The notes beneath the pieces are model-generated. The model did no database searches. It worked only from the letters and a program-made list of their open reading frames with translations, and was not told where the DNA came from. From Xanthobacteraceae bacterium (GTDB lineage Bacteria; Pseudomonadota; Alphaproteobacteria; Rhizobiales; Xanthobacteraceae), in the NCBI GenBank assembly GCA_009694215.1, contig SHVN01000018.1:1-36970 (forward strand): a stretch of DNA of 36,970 nucleotides, given 5' to 3'. The number at the start of each line of letters is the position of its first letter. Position 1 is the first letter of the stretch. Position numbers and translations under genes: made by a program. Positions 19,388 through 26,944 of the stretch are shown here, one piece after another.

Positions 19388-20233
19388 TTATTTGGCAGCA
19401 ACGAGGTTCGTTGCCGGCCGGCTGTCATCGGTGGCGTATTTCTTTTTCGCCTGATCCAGCCAGGCGGCGTAGTCGCGATCGTCCACCACCCGCACCGCGA
19501 TCGGCATATAGGCGTGATCGCGACCGCACAGCTCGGAGCATTGCCCGTAGTACATGCCCTCGCGGCTGGCCTTGAACCAGGTCTCGTTCAGCCGCCCGGG
19601 AACGGCGTCGATCTTGATGCCGAACGACGGCACGGAGAAGGCGTGGATCACCTCGGCGCCGATGACCTGGACGCGGATCACCTTGTTGACCGGCACCACC
19701 AGCTCGTTGTCGACCGCGAGCAGGCGCGGCTGGTCGGCCTTGCGCTCGTTGTCCTTGAGCATGATCGAGTCGTACTCGAACTTGGCGTCCGGATAGGCGT
19801 AGCTCCAGTACCACTGCTTGCCGGTAGCCTTCACCGTCACGTCGGCGGGCGGAATGGTCAGCTGCAGGAACAGGAGCTTGAACGACGGCACCGCGATCGC
19901 CACCAGGATGACCACCGGCACCACGGTCCACATCACCTCGAGCAGCGTGTTGTGGGTGGTCCGCGACGGGTTGGGATTGGCTTTCGCGTTGAAGCGCACG
20001 ACGACGATCGCGAGCAGCGCCAGCACGAACAGCGTGATGATTATGATCAGGTACAGCAGGAAGTCGTGGAACCAGACGATGTTTTCCATGACCGGCGTCG
20101 CCGCCTGCTGGAATCCCATCTGCCAGGGAGATGGCTGGCCGGAGCCGGCCAGAGCCGCGCTGCCCGTCAGCAGTCCCGGCGGCACCGCAGCCGCCAGAGC
20201 GGCCCACCGCTTAAGCACAAGCATCGTCGTCAT
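19388..20233 (-). CDS. ctaC: Cytochrome c oxidase subunit II
   Basis: This 281-residue protein has a signal peptide, two membrane helices (about residues 50-100) and a periplasmic cupredoxin domain that receives electrons from cytochrome c. The binuclear CuA site is intact as CSELCGRDHAYM, with the upstream His in VIHAFSVPSFG; KQWYWSYAYPD is the aromatic electron-entry patch. ATG 20233 is chosen over the frame start at 20275 because AAGGAG lies 5 bases upstream and the signal peptide then begins correctly. It is the first gene of the oxidase operon. Confidence 0.97.
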   Translation of the reverse strand: MTTMLVLKRWAALAAAVPPGLLTGSAALAGSGQPSPWQMGFQQAATPVMENIVWFHDFLLYLIIIITLFVLALLAIVVVRFNAKANPNPSRTTHNTLLEVMWTVVPVVILVAIAVPSFKLLFLQLTIPPADVTVKATGKQWYWSYAYPDAKFEYDSIMLKDNERKADQPRLLAVDNELVVPVNKVIRVQVIGAEVIHAFSVPSFGIKIDAVPGRLNETWFKASREGMYYGQCSELCGRDHAYMPIAVRVVDDRDYAAWLDQAKKKYATDDSRPATNLVAAK

Positions 20234-20623
20234 TGCTCCTTCGACGAAATCGATCGTGACGCATCCTGGCCGCACCGGGGGCGTCGCTAGAGATCAAACC
20301 TGCCGCCGATCAGGCGCGCCCGACAGGGGCCGCGCTTCTCGGCAGACGGTGCGGCGGGAGGGGAATTCCCAAGCTTCTCAAACCATAATTCCCGTGCGGT
20401 CGCAATGTGCATAGGCGCTCGTCCAATGCGACAATTCGGGATATTTTGCATATATTGCCGGTCCACGACCGGAACGCGACAGCCGAACGCGATACGGCTG
20501 CAAAAACGCCCATTTGCACTGTTGAGACAGCGAGGCGGCGGTAGCTCATACGGGCGGCACAGTGGTATCCAAGGGGCTGCGATTCGCACGCATCCGCCTG
20601 GATTCGGAGCCGTCGGGAACGGG
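20234..20623. other. Divergent intergenic region between coxB and ialB
   Basis: These 390 bases hold no convincing gene. They must contain the promoters of the oxidase operon (minus strand) and of ialB (plus strand). The middle, around 20435-20457, is AT-rich. A CCGGTC-CAC-GACCGG inverted repeat at 20458-20472 is a candidate operator. I could not settle on a promoter. Confidence 0.4.
20458..20472. repeat. Short inverted repeat, candidate operator
   Basis: CCGGTC and GACCGG are exact inverted repeats separated by CAC, immediately next to an AT-rich stretch (GGATATTTTGCATATATTG) in the coxB/ialB divergent region. A regulator site is possible, but chance is not excluded in such GC-rich DNA. Confidence 0.3.
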
Positions 20624-21127
20624 ATGATGGGCAAATTCCTCGCCGCCACAATTGCGGTCGTATCCGTGGCGCTTTTTCTTCCAGGGTTCGCCCACGCCCA
20701 AGGCACGGTTCGCTCCGTCCACAGCGACTGGCAGATCCGCTGCGACACGCCTCCGGGCGCCCAGGCCGAGCAGTGCGCGCTGATACAAAGCGTCACGGCG
20801 GACGACCGGCCCAACATCGGTCTGACCGTCATCGTCGTGAAGACCGCGGACAAGAAGTCGCGGATCATTCGGGTGATCGCCCCGCCGGGCGTCCTGCTGC
20901 CCTCCGGGCTGGGACTCAAGGTCGACAATGCCGAACTGGGCCGAGCCGGCTTCATGCGCTGCGTGCCCAACGGCTGCGTCGCCGAGGTGGTGATGGACGA
21001 CAACCTGATCGGCAAGCTGCGGACCGGCCAATCGGCCACCTTCATCATCTTCCTGACGCCGGAAGAGGGCATCGGCTTCCCGATCAGCCTCAAGGGCTTC
21101 GGCGAGGGCTTTGACAAGCTGCCGTGA
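20624..21127 (+). CDS. IalB-family (invasion-associated locus B) periplasmic protein
   Basis: This encodes a 167-residue exported protein with signal peptide MMGKFLAATIAVVSVALFLP..AHAQ, then the IalB-family domain. The family cues are SDWQIRCDTPPGAQAEQCALIQ, RVIAPPGVLLPSGLGLKVDN and the paired cysteines in MRCVPNGCVAEV. The name comes from Bartonella, where the protein aids red-cell invasion. In free-living rhizobia it is a common envelope protein with no such role shown. The frame is open to 20405; ATG 20624 is selected by the signal peptide. It is often found near coxB in this order. Confidence 0.88.
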   Translation: MMGKFLAATIAVVSVALFLPGFAHAQGTVRSVHSDWQIRCDTPPGAQAEQCALIQSVTADDRPNIGLTVIVVKTADKKSRIIRVIAPPGVLLPSGLGLKVDNAELGRAGFMRCVPNGCVAEVVMDDNLIGKLRTGQSATFIIFLTPEEGIGFPISLKGFGEGFDKLP

Positions 21128-21150
21128 GATTGGTGTGCCGCGCTTTCCAC

Positions 21151-21248
21151 GCCATGCCCGGCCTTGTGCCGGGCATCCACGTCTTGCTTACTTGCGGGCG
21201 AAAGAAACCAGGAAGGCGTGGATGGCCGGGACAAGCCCGGCCATGACG
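21151..21248. repeat. Intergenic palindromic repeat (GCCCGG...CCGGGC family), copy 1
   Basis: The left arm GCCATGCCCGGCCTTGTGCCGGGCATCCACG (21151 on) and the right arm CGTGGATGGCCGGGACAAGCCCGGCCATGACG (to 21248) each form a hairpin and are roughly inverted relative to each other. A related copy lies at 27864-27957. Such elements are frequent between genes in Hyphomicrobiales. Here it lies between ialB and the dehydrogenase gene, and the ribosome site of the latter begins a few bases after it. Confidence 0.8.
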
Positions 21249-21265
21249 TCGTGGAGGGGTCGCGC

Positions 21266-22162
21266 GTGAATCTCGGATTTGTCGGCCTGGGCGCCATGGG
21301 CGCGTTGATCGTGCCGCGGCTGATGGCGGCCGGGCATAAGGTGACCGGCTGGAATCGGTCGCGGGACAAGGCCGACCCGCTGATCGCCGCCGGCATGGCC
21401 TTCGCCGCCACGCCGCGGGCGGTGGCGGCGGCCTCCGAGATCGTTTTCTCCATCGTCACGGATTCCGCGGCGGTCAAGGCGGTGGCGCTCGGACCTGATG
21501 GCATTGTGTCCGGCCTGCGCAAAGGCGGCATCTACATCGACATGAGCACGATCGAGCCGGACGCGAGCCGGGCGGTCGCCGGGCAATTCGCCAAGGCCGG
21601 GTCGATCATGCTGGACGGCCCGCTCTCGGGAAGCCCAGTCACGGTCAAGGCCGGCCATGCCTCGGTCATGATCGGCGGCGACGAGGCGGCCTTCGAGCGA
21701 GCGAAGCCGGTGCTGCTGGCGATCGGGCCGAAGGTCACGCGCATCGGCGGCAACGGGCTCGCCTGCCAGATGAAGATCGCGGTCAATCTGCTGCTCATGG
21801 TCGAGATCATCTGCTTCGGCGAAGCGGTCGCGCTCGCCGAGAAGGGCGGGGTCAGCCGCGAGGCCGCGGTGGACGCCATCCTCAAGAGCGTCGCAGCGTC
21901 GCCGGTGCTGGGCTATCGCGGGCCATTCATCCTGGAAGGCAAGATGCCCGAGGTGCCGCTCGCCGACGTCACGCTGCAGCAAAAGGACATGCTGCTGGCG
22001 CTCAATCTCGGCCGCCAGCTCGGCAGCCCGACGCCGCTCGCCGCCGCCGCCAACGAGATGATGAACGCCTGCCGCGGGCTCGGCATCGACCACAATGATT
22101 TCGTCGTAGCGCACCAAGTCTATCGCCGGCTTGGTGGACAGGATTCTGGAGGACAATCGTGA
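21266..22162 (+). CDS. NAD(P)-dependent beta-hydroxyacid dehydrogenase (3-hydroxyisobutyrate dehydrogenase-like)
   Basis: This 298-residue enzyme of the 6-phosphogluconate/3-hydroxyisobutyrate dehydrogenase family has the dinucleotide loop GLGAMG (7-12), the substrate-binding DGPLSGSPVTVKAG (117-130), and catalytic Lys170 in GNGLACQMKIAVN. It oxidises a beta-hydroxyacid or reduces the matching semialdehyde; the exact substrate is open. The frame is open from 21164, but that part is translated repeat DNA. GTG 21266 with GGAGGGG upstream is the real start. It overlaps the cupin start as GTGA and so heads a three-gene operon. Confidence 0.9.
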   Translation: MNLGFVGLGAMGALIVPRLMAAGHKVTGWNRSRDKADPLIAAGMAFAATPRAVAAASEIVFSIVTDSAAVKAVALGPDGIVSGLRKGGIYIDMSTIEPDASRAVAGQFAKAGSIMLDGPLSGSPVTVKAGHASVMIGGDEAAFERAKPVLLAIGPKVTRIGGNGLACQMKIAVNLLLMVEIICFGEAVALAEKGGVSREAAVDAILKSVAASPVLGYRGPFILEGKMPEVPLADVTLQQKDMLLALNLGRQLGSPTPLAAAANEMMNACRGLGIDHNDFVVAHQVYRRLGGQDSGGQS

Positions 22163-22644
22163 CAAACACCGGTGAAAAGATCGGAGCAGCCCTGGCCAAG
22201 GCCGTAAAAGCCGCGACCGGAATCACATCGGCGGCGCTCGGCGCCAAGATGTTCCGCACCAACATGAAGAACGTGCCGAGGGTCGAAGGCCTCAAGCGCG
22301 ACGACGGCTGGATCGACATGCAGGTGCAGTTCCTGATTGACAAGAAATCGGCTGGCGCCGATCACGTCGTCGGCTGGACCGTGCTCAAGCCGGGCGCGAG
22401 CCACGAGCGGCATCTGCATCGCAACTGCGACGAGTTCTTCATCGTGCTCAAGGGCCAAGGCCACATCATCACCGACAAGGGGCTAGAGCCTTCGGTCGAA
22501 GGCGACGTGGTCTATTCGCCGCGCGGCGTCTGGCATGGCTTCAACAACACGTCGAGCGAGGACGTGGTGCTGGTCTGGGGCTGGATGGGCGCGGGTTCGA
22601 TCGACGCGTCGGGCTACGAGAACCCGCCCGAAGGCCATTCATGA
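22159..22644 (+). CDS. Cupin-domain protein
   Basis: This 161-residue protein has a single cupin barrel after an Ala/Lys-rich N-terminal helix. Likely metal ligands are His85 and His87 with Glu92 in HLHRNCDEFF, and His126 in RGVWHGF. Such cupins act as small dioxygenases, isomerases or binding proteins. Start is GTG 22159 inside the dehydrogenase stop, and its own stop overlaps the next gene (ATGA), so all three genes are translated together. It probably serves the same catabolic route as its neighbours. Confidence 0.85.
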   Translation: MTNTGEKIGAALAKAVKAATGITSAALGAKMFRTNMKNVPRVEGLKRDDGWIDMQVQFLIDKKSAGADHVVGWTVLKPGASHERHLHRNCDEFFIVLKGQGHIITDKGLEPSVEGDVVYSPRGVWHGFNNTSSEDVVLVWGWMGAGSIDASGYENPPEGHS

Positions 22645-23345
22645 GCGACACGCTCAACGACCCGCGCATCGGCAACGGCATGCGCGCGCAGATGGAACTG
22701 CGGGCGCGCCTGCTCGACGGCGGCGCGAAGCAGATCGGCTGGAAGGTCGGGTTCGGCGCCCCCACCGCGCAGACCAACCTCCGGCTTACCGCGCCGCTCG
22801 TCGGCTTCCTGCTCGACCGCGCGCTAATGGAATCAGGCGCGGATGTGTCGCTCGCCGGCTGGCAGAAACCGGCCGCCGAAGCAGAGATCGCCGCCTATAT
22901 CGGCCGCGACCTGCCCGCCGGCGCAAGCCGCGAGGAGGTCCGCAAGTCCATCGCCGCGCTCGGCCCCGCCATCGAGCTTGCCGATATCGACTGCCCGATG
23001 GACGACGTGCAGGCCGTGCTGTCCGGCGATATTTTCCAGCGTCACGTGATCCTGGGACCGCGCGACATCATGCGCGCCGGCGCCCGCCTCAACGGGCTCA
23101 AGGGCCGCGTCACCCGCAGCGGCCAGGATGTCCCCGTCCCCGCCGATCTGGAAACCAACATCGGCGAGGTGGTCAACATCGTCCGCCACGTCGCGGACGT
23201 CGCCGCGGCGGCCGGCGGCGGGCTTCGCGCGGGGCAATTCATCATCTGCGGGTCCCTGACGGTGCCGATGCTGCTGGAGCCGGGCGAACGCGGCGTCAAT
23301 TTCACGTTGGAGCCGATCGGCTCGGTTTTAGTCCAGTTTTCCTAG
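22641..23345 (+). CDS. 2-keto-4-pentenoate hydratase-like protein (MhpD/FAH family)
   Basis: This 234-residue protein resembles MhpD-type 2-keto-4-pentenoate hydratases and 4-oxalocrotonate decarboxylases. Visible family stretches are QIGWKVGFGAPTAQ, the EAEIAAYIGRDLP metal-ligand region, GPAIELADIDCP, ETNIGEVVNIVRHVAD and AGQFIICGSLTVPMLLEPGE. These enzymes act late in meta-cleavage of aromatics. Next to a beta-hydroxyacid dehydrogenase and a cupin, a catabolic role for a small keto or hydroxy acid is likely, but no ring-cleavage dioxygenase is nearby. It is the last gene of the three-gene operon. Confidence 0.85.
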   Translation: MSDTLNDPRIGNGMRAQMELRARLLDGGAKQIGWKVGFGAPTAQTNLRLTAPLVGFLLDRALMESGADVSLAGWQKPAAEAEIAAYIGRDLPAGASREEVRKSIAALGPAIELADIDCPMDDVQAVLSGDIFQRHVILGPRDIMRAGARLNGLKGRVTRSGQDVPVPADLETNIGEVVNIVRHVADVAAAAGGGLRAGQFIICGSLTVPMLLEPGERGVNFTLEPIGSVLVQFS

Positions 23346-23528
23346 CGTTGCGGCGGTGGCATCCGGTGCGCCGCGCCGTCGTTGACGACCGAAGATCGCC
23401 TGAAAACCTGTCCCTTTTCGGGACTCCACTAGCGTCAAAAGACTATAAATTCCATAGACATATATGGTTAACAGAAACACAGTCGAGTAAAGCCCTACCA
23501 GATGCGGCGTACATGCGGAGAGCTTCCC

Positions 23529-23951
23529 ATGATGCGCATAATGACAGCGGCGTATGTGCTTTGTGCTGCGCTGTTGCTGACGGTCGGCGTGGGCGGATCT
23601 ACATCCGCCGAAGCCGGATACTACCGGGACGGATATCACCGGGGTGGCCATTACCGTGGCTATCGCAGCCGTGTGATCCGCACCGGCTACTACGGCGGTC
23701 GCAGCTATTACAGCCGCCGCGCCTACTACGGCGGCTATCGGACAGCCTACTACGGCGAGCCGGCGTATCGCAGCGTGGGCTACGTCGATCCGGGCTATGC
23801 CGAGCCGGCCTACGTTGACGCTGGCTACTACGACGCCGGATACACGGACGCCGGCTACTACGGCGGCTACGGCTACGGCTACGGATATGGCGGCTGCCAC
23901 ACAGCCTACATCCCGTACGGCTGGACCTGGTACCGGGCATCGAGCTGCTGA
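23529..23951 (+). CDS. Secreted Gly/Tyr-rich repeat protein
   Basis: This 140-residue protein has a signal peptide (MMRIMTAAYVLCAALLLTVG, cleavage after the SAEAG region) and a mature part made almost entirely of short Gly/Tyr units: YYGG, GYYDAGY, TDAGYYGG and GYGYGYGYGG. The first half also carries Arg, the second Asp, giving a basic-to-acidic gradient. It ends in GWTWYRASSC. I do not know a function; similar small secreted Gly/Tyr-rich proteins are common and variable in rhizobia. ATG 23529 is chosen over 23502 for the signal peptide and a GGAG about 10 bases upstream. Confidence 0.75.
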   Translation: MMRIMTAAYVLCAALLLTVGVGGSTSAEAGYYRDGYHRGGHYRGYRSRVIRTGYYGGRSYYSRRAYYGGYRTAYYGEPAYRSVGYVDPGYAEPAYVDAGYYDAGYTDAGYYGGYGYGYGYGGCHTAYIPYGWTWYRASSC

Positions 23952-23959
23952 AGACGGAG

Positions 23960-23983
23960 AGCGCGCCGCCGCAACGGCGCGCT
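23960..23983 (+). terminator. Strong hairpin after the Gly/Tyr-rich gene
   Basis: AGCGCGCCG and CGGCGCGCT form a perfect 9-bp stem around CCGCAA, starting 9 bases after the stop codon. The following sequence is only mildly T-rich (GCTCGTCTC), so termination is likely but not certain. Confidence 0.5.
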
Positions 23984-24138
23984 GCTCGTCTCACGCTCGC
24001 AACGGAACGATGAGCGGGCCGCCAGGCTCCGCCATTGCCCGGCCGGCGCCGGGAGGGTCAAGTTTTCGGCGTAAAACCGTGATCTGTGCGGACCGCGGTC
24101 GCCTTCCTATCTAAGATGGCGTGCCACTGGAGAACGCC

Positions 24139-25557
24139 ATGAATCCGAACGCCCCCCTCCTCGACCGCGCCGGCCTGGACAAGGTCCGCGTCGGCAAGCT
24201 GATCGACCGCGGGCTCGAGGGCGCCGACGATGGCGAGCTGTTCCTCGAATACAAGCAGTCCGAGATGCTGGTGTTCGACAATGGCCGGCTGAAGCAGGCG
24301 ACCTATGACACCAATCAGGGCTTTGGGATGCGCGCGGTGAAGGACGAGGCGGTGGGCTATGCGCATGCCTCCGATGTTTCGGAAGCGGCGATTTCGCGCG
24401 CGGCGGACGCGGTGCGCGCCGTAAAGGGCGGCCATTCCGGCAAATACGCCGAGGCGCCGGGCCGCACCAACGTGAAGCTCTATTCCGACGACAATCCGCT
24501 CGAAGCGCCCGGCTTCGACGCCAAGGTGAAGCTCTTGGAAACCATCGATGCCTATGCGCGCGCGAAGGACCAGCGCGTCCGCCAAGTCACCGCGAGTCTC
24601 GGCGCGTCCTGGCAGGTGGTCGAGATCGTGCGGCCCGACGGCCAGACCTACCGCGACATCCGCCCGCTGGTGCGCGTGAACGTGTCGGTGGTGGCGGCGT
24701 CCGGCGACCGGCAGGAATCCGGCTCCTACGGCTACGGCGGCCGCGAGGGCTATCAGAATTTCATCAGTGCCAAAACCTGGGAGCACGCCGCCGACGAGGC
24801 GGTGCGCATGGCGCTGCTCAACCTGGAATCGATACCGGCGCCGGCCGGCGAGATGAATGTGGTGCTCGGCGCAGGCTGGCCCGGCGTCATGCTGCATGAG
24901 GCGGTCGGCCACGGCCTCGAAGGCGACTTCAACCGCAAGAAGACGTCCGCCTTTGCCGGCCTGATGGGCCAGCAGGTGGCGGCCAAGGGCGTCACCGTCG
25001 TCGACGACGGCACGATCCAGAGCCGGCGCGGCTCGCTGTCGATCGACGACGAGGGCACGACGACCAACCGCACCGTGCTGATCGAGGACGGCATTCTCGT
25101 CGGCTACATGCAGGACCGCCAAAACGCGCGGCTGATGAACATGAAGCCCACTGGCAACGGCCGGCGCGAGAGCCACGCGCATGTGCCGATGCCGCGGATG
25201 ACCAACACCTACATGACCGCGGGCGACCGCGATCCGGCAGAGATCATCGCCTCGGTGAAGAACGGCGTGTACTGCGTCAACCTCGGCGGCGGGCAGGTCG
25301 ACATCACCTCGGGCAAGTATGTGTTCAACGTCACCGAGGCCTACAAGGTCGAGAACGGCAAGCTCGGCGCGCCGCTGAAGGGCGCCATGCTGATCGGCAA
25401 CGGGCCGACCGATCTCAAGCGGGTGATGATGGTCGGCAACGACCTCAAGCTCGACACCGGCGTCGGCACCTGCGGCAAGAACGGCCAGGGCGTGCCGGTC
25501 GGCGTCGGCCAACCGACGCTGCTGATGGAGCGGATCACGGTCGGCGGGACAGGCTGA
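24139..25557 (+). CDS. tldD: Metalloprotease TldD
   Basis: This 472-residue protein is TldD, which with TldE/PmbA forms a peptidase that processes modified peptides such as microcins and degrades unfolded peptides. The zinc motif HExxxH is present as HEAVGH at residues 253-258, and the C-terminal half has RRGSLSIDDEGT and the VENGKLGAPLKGAMLIGNG stretches of the family. ATG 24139 with TGGAGA upstream is preferred over GTG 24121. Its stop directly abuts the stop of the convergent PAN pseudogene. TldD next to ialB and coxB is a familiar rhizobial order; here other genes lie between. Confidence 0.95.
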   Translation: MNPNAPLLDRAGLDKVRVGKLIDRGLEGADDGELFLEYKQSEMLVFDNGRLKQATYDTNQGFGMRAVKDEAVGYAHASDVSEAAISRAADAVRAVKGGHSGKYAEAPGRTNVKLYSDDNPLEAPGFDAKVKLLETIDAYARAKDQRVRQVTASLGASWQVVEIVRPDGQTYRDIRPLVRVNVSVVAASGDRQESGSYGYGGREGYQNFISAKTWEHAADEAVRMALLNLESIPAPAGEMNVVLGAGWPGVMLHEAVGHGLEGDFNRKKTSAFAGLMGQQVAAKGVTVVDDGTIQSRRGSLSIDDEGTTTNRTVLIEDGILVGYMQDRQNARLMNMKPTGNGRRESHAHVPMPRMTNTYMTAGDRDPAEIIASVKNGVYCVNLGGGQVDITSGKYVFNVTEAYKVENGKLGAPLKGAMLIGNGPTDLKRVMMVGNDLKLDTGVGTCGKNGQGVPVGVGQPTLLMERITVGGTG

Positions 25558-26145
25558 TTACCTGACAACGCCCGACATGCAGCACGGCCGCCGCCGCGGC
25601 GCCGTGTTCCTATCCTTGAGATAGCACCGCGCCGAAGGCGAACCGTATCCCGGACACACATAGGACCACGCGCGGCAGCGGTTCTCGCCTTCGCAGGCCT
25701 GCACGCAGGCCGCAACATCCTGGTTGGCCGGAATCTCGAAGTTGCGATAGTCGCCGCCATAGCGGTCGATCGAATTCTCGACCGGACCCGAACGCATCTC
25801 GACCAGCGCCGCGCCCTTGACGCCGGACGCGCAGCACCGGTTTTCGACGAGCGGCTTCACCTGGTTCTTCAGCTAGCATGTGGCGAGGTTACTGCCGCCG
25901 AGCGCGGCGGTGCCCGGATAGGAAAAGGTCCACGCCCGGCAGCGGCCGTCGCGGTCACAGCGCGCCGAACACACGGCGGGATCGCCGGACGGCACCGTGA
26001 AGCGCGCATAGTCGCCGCCCGGCCGGTCGAAGCCGGTCTGCGCGCGAGCGGGGCCGGTCGCGAGGGCAAAGAGCGCAAGCCCGCACAGGCCCGCGGCCAA
26101 CAATCGCATCAGTGCCGCTGCGGTCCGATCGATGCATCGCCGCAT
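25558..26145 (-). pseudogene. Exported PAN/Apple-domain protein interrupted by an amber codon
   Basis: The frame encodes a signal peptide (MRLLAAGLCGLALFALAT..ARAQ) and two PAN/Apple-like domains. Each has the pattern GGDYxxF followed by cysteine pairs: CSARCDRDGRCRAWTFSYPG, then CVQACEGENRCRAWSYVCPG. A TAG at 25873-25875 falls after NLATC in the first domain and before LKNQVKPLVENRCCASG. Related domains have CWLK at that spot, so TGG (Trp) became TAG by one base. The frame continues intact to the natural TAA at 25558. It is therefore a recent nonsense mutant, a sequencing error, or a readthrough case. The start is uncertain (26145 or 26109). Confidence 0.8.
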
Positions 26146-26331
26146 GTTAAAGCATGATCCCAAAAAGGGGGACCGGTTTTGCCCGCAGCCGGCAAGCGGC
26201 TGATAGAAAAGAATGCGCCCGCCGGGGGGCGGCGGGCGCAGCATCCGGAGAGCGGAGGGGAGACCGCCGTTCCGGACGGTGGCCGATGGGAGGATCGGCC
26301 AAGACTGAAACACAACGAGACGAAACCCTGT

Positions 26332-26727
26332 TCAGACCAGATAGCGCGCCGAACGGTCGGCCGACGGGTAGCAGGGGATCGGCGGCGTCCCGAACAATTC
26401 GCTCGAGACCGTGGTGATCGGTACGCAACGCGCGTCCTGCCGCCTCCGCCGGCTGCCGCGCCGCTCCGCGGCACGGCGCGCCAGCACTTCGCTCGGGTCG
26501 CGCCACGGCGCCACGGCATAGGCGTCGCGCAGGTCGCTGCGGTTCAAGCCGATGTCAGCCAGCATGCGGTCGTCGAGTTCGGCAAGGCGCCTCGCCTCGT
26601 GACGGTTTTTGATCACCCCGGCGAGCCGCTTGAGGCCTTGCCGCGCAAGGCCGGCAAGCCCGGAGACCGCGCGGCCCAAAGGCGCCGCACCCGAGATGGC
26701 ATAGAGAGGAAATGGCAGGCATGACAC
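26332..26727 (-). CDS. DUF1127 (YjiS-like) protein
   Basis: The core LKRLAGVIKNRHEARRLAELDDRMLADIGLNRSDLRDA is a clear DUF1127 domain, a small arginine-rich helical module of alphaproteobacteria linked in some species to phosphate and carbon metabolism or RNA turnover. A basic tail with RRGSRRRRQD and an unusual proline-containing C-terminus follow. The start is unclear. GTG 26727 is in frame, but the AGGAG ribosome site fits better with ATG 26722, which is in another frame. This suggests either a non-standard start or a small indel near the 5' end. The gene is divergent from the LysR regulator. Confidence 0.7.
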   Translation of the reverse strand: MSCLPFPLYAISGAAPLGRAVSGLAGLARQGLKRLAGVIKNRHEARRLAELDDRMLADIGLNRSDLRDAYAVAPWRDPSEVLARRAAERRGSRRRRQDARCVPITTVSSELFGTPPIPCYPSADRSARYLV

Positions 26728-26847
26728 GCTCCTATTTCGTCCGGAAAATGCGGCAGGGACACCCTTTCGGGCCGCCGCATCGCTGCGGAGCCACCCAAAA
26801 TGCCCACCCGTATTTCCCCTGGACCATGGATAATTAGTGGCTCCCCA

Positions 26848-26876
26848 TTGATAAGTAGAACGAATGTTTTTAATAT
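26848..26876 (+). promoter_or_regulatory. Sigma70-type promoter of the LysR gene
   Basis: TTGATA (26848-26853) and TAATAT (26871-26876) are separated by 17 bases, close to the ideal housekeeping promoter. Transcription would begin near 26883, about 60 bases before the LysR start codon. Confidence 0.65.
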
Positions 26877-26877
26877 A

Positions 26878-26896
26878 ATCAATCATTTATAGTGAT
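26878..26896. promoter_or_regulatory. Candidate LysR-type box (T-N11-A)
   Basis: ATCA-N11-TGAT fits the T-N11-A inverted-repeat rule for LysR-family regulators. It overlaps the predicted transcription start of the LysR gene itself, a position expected for autorepression. It could also control the divergent DUF1127 gene. Confidence 0.5.
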
Positions 26897-26944
26897 GGAT
26901 AGCCGGCCCAAAACCGGCAGGAATCCTGGTTCAGGAGAGGCCCC

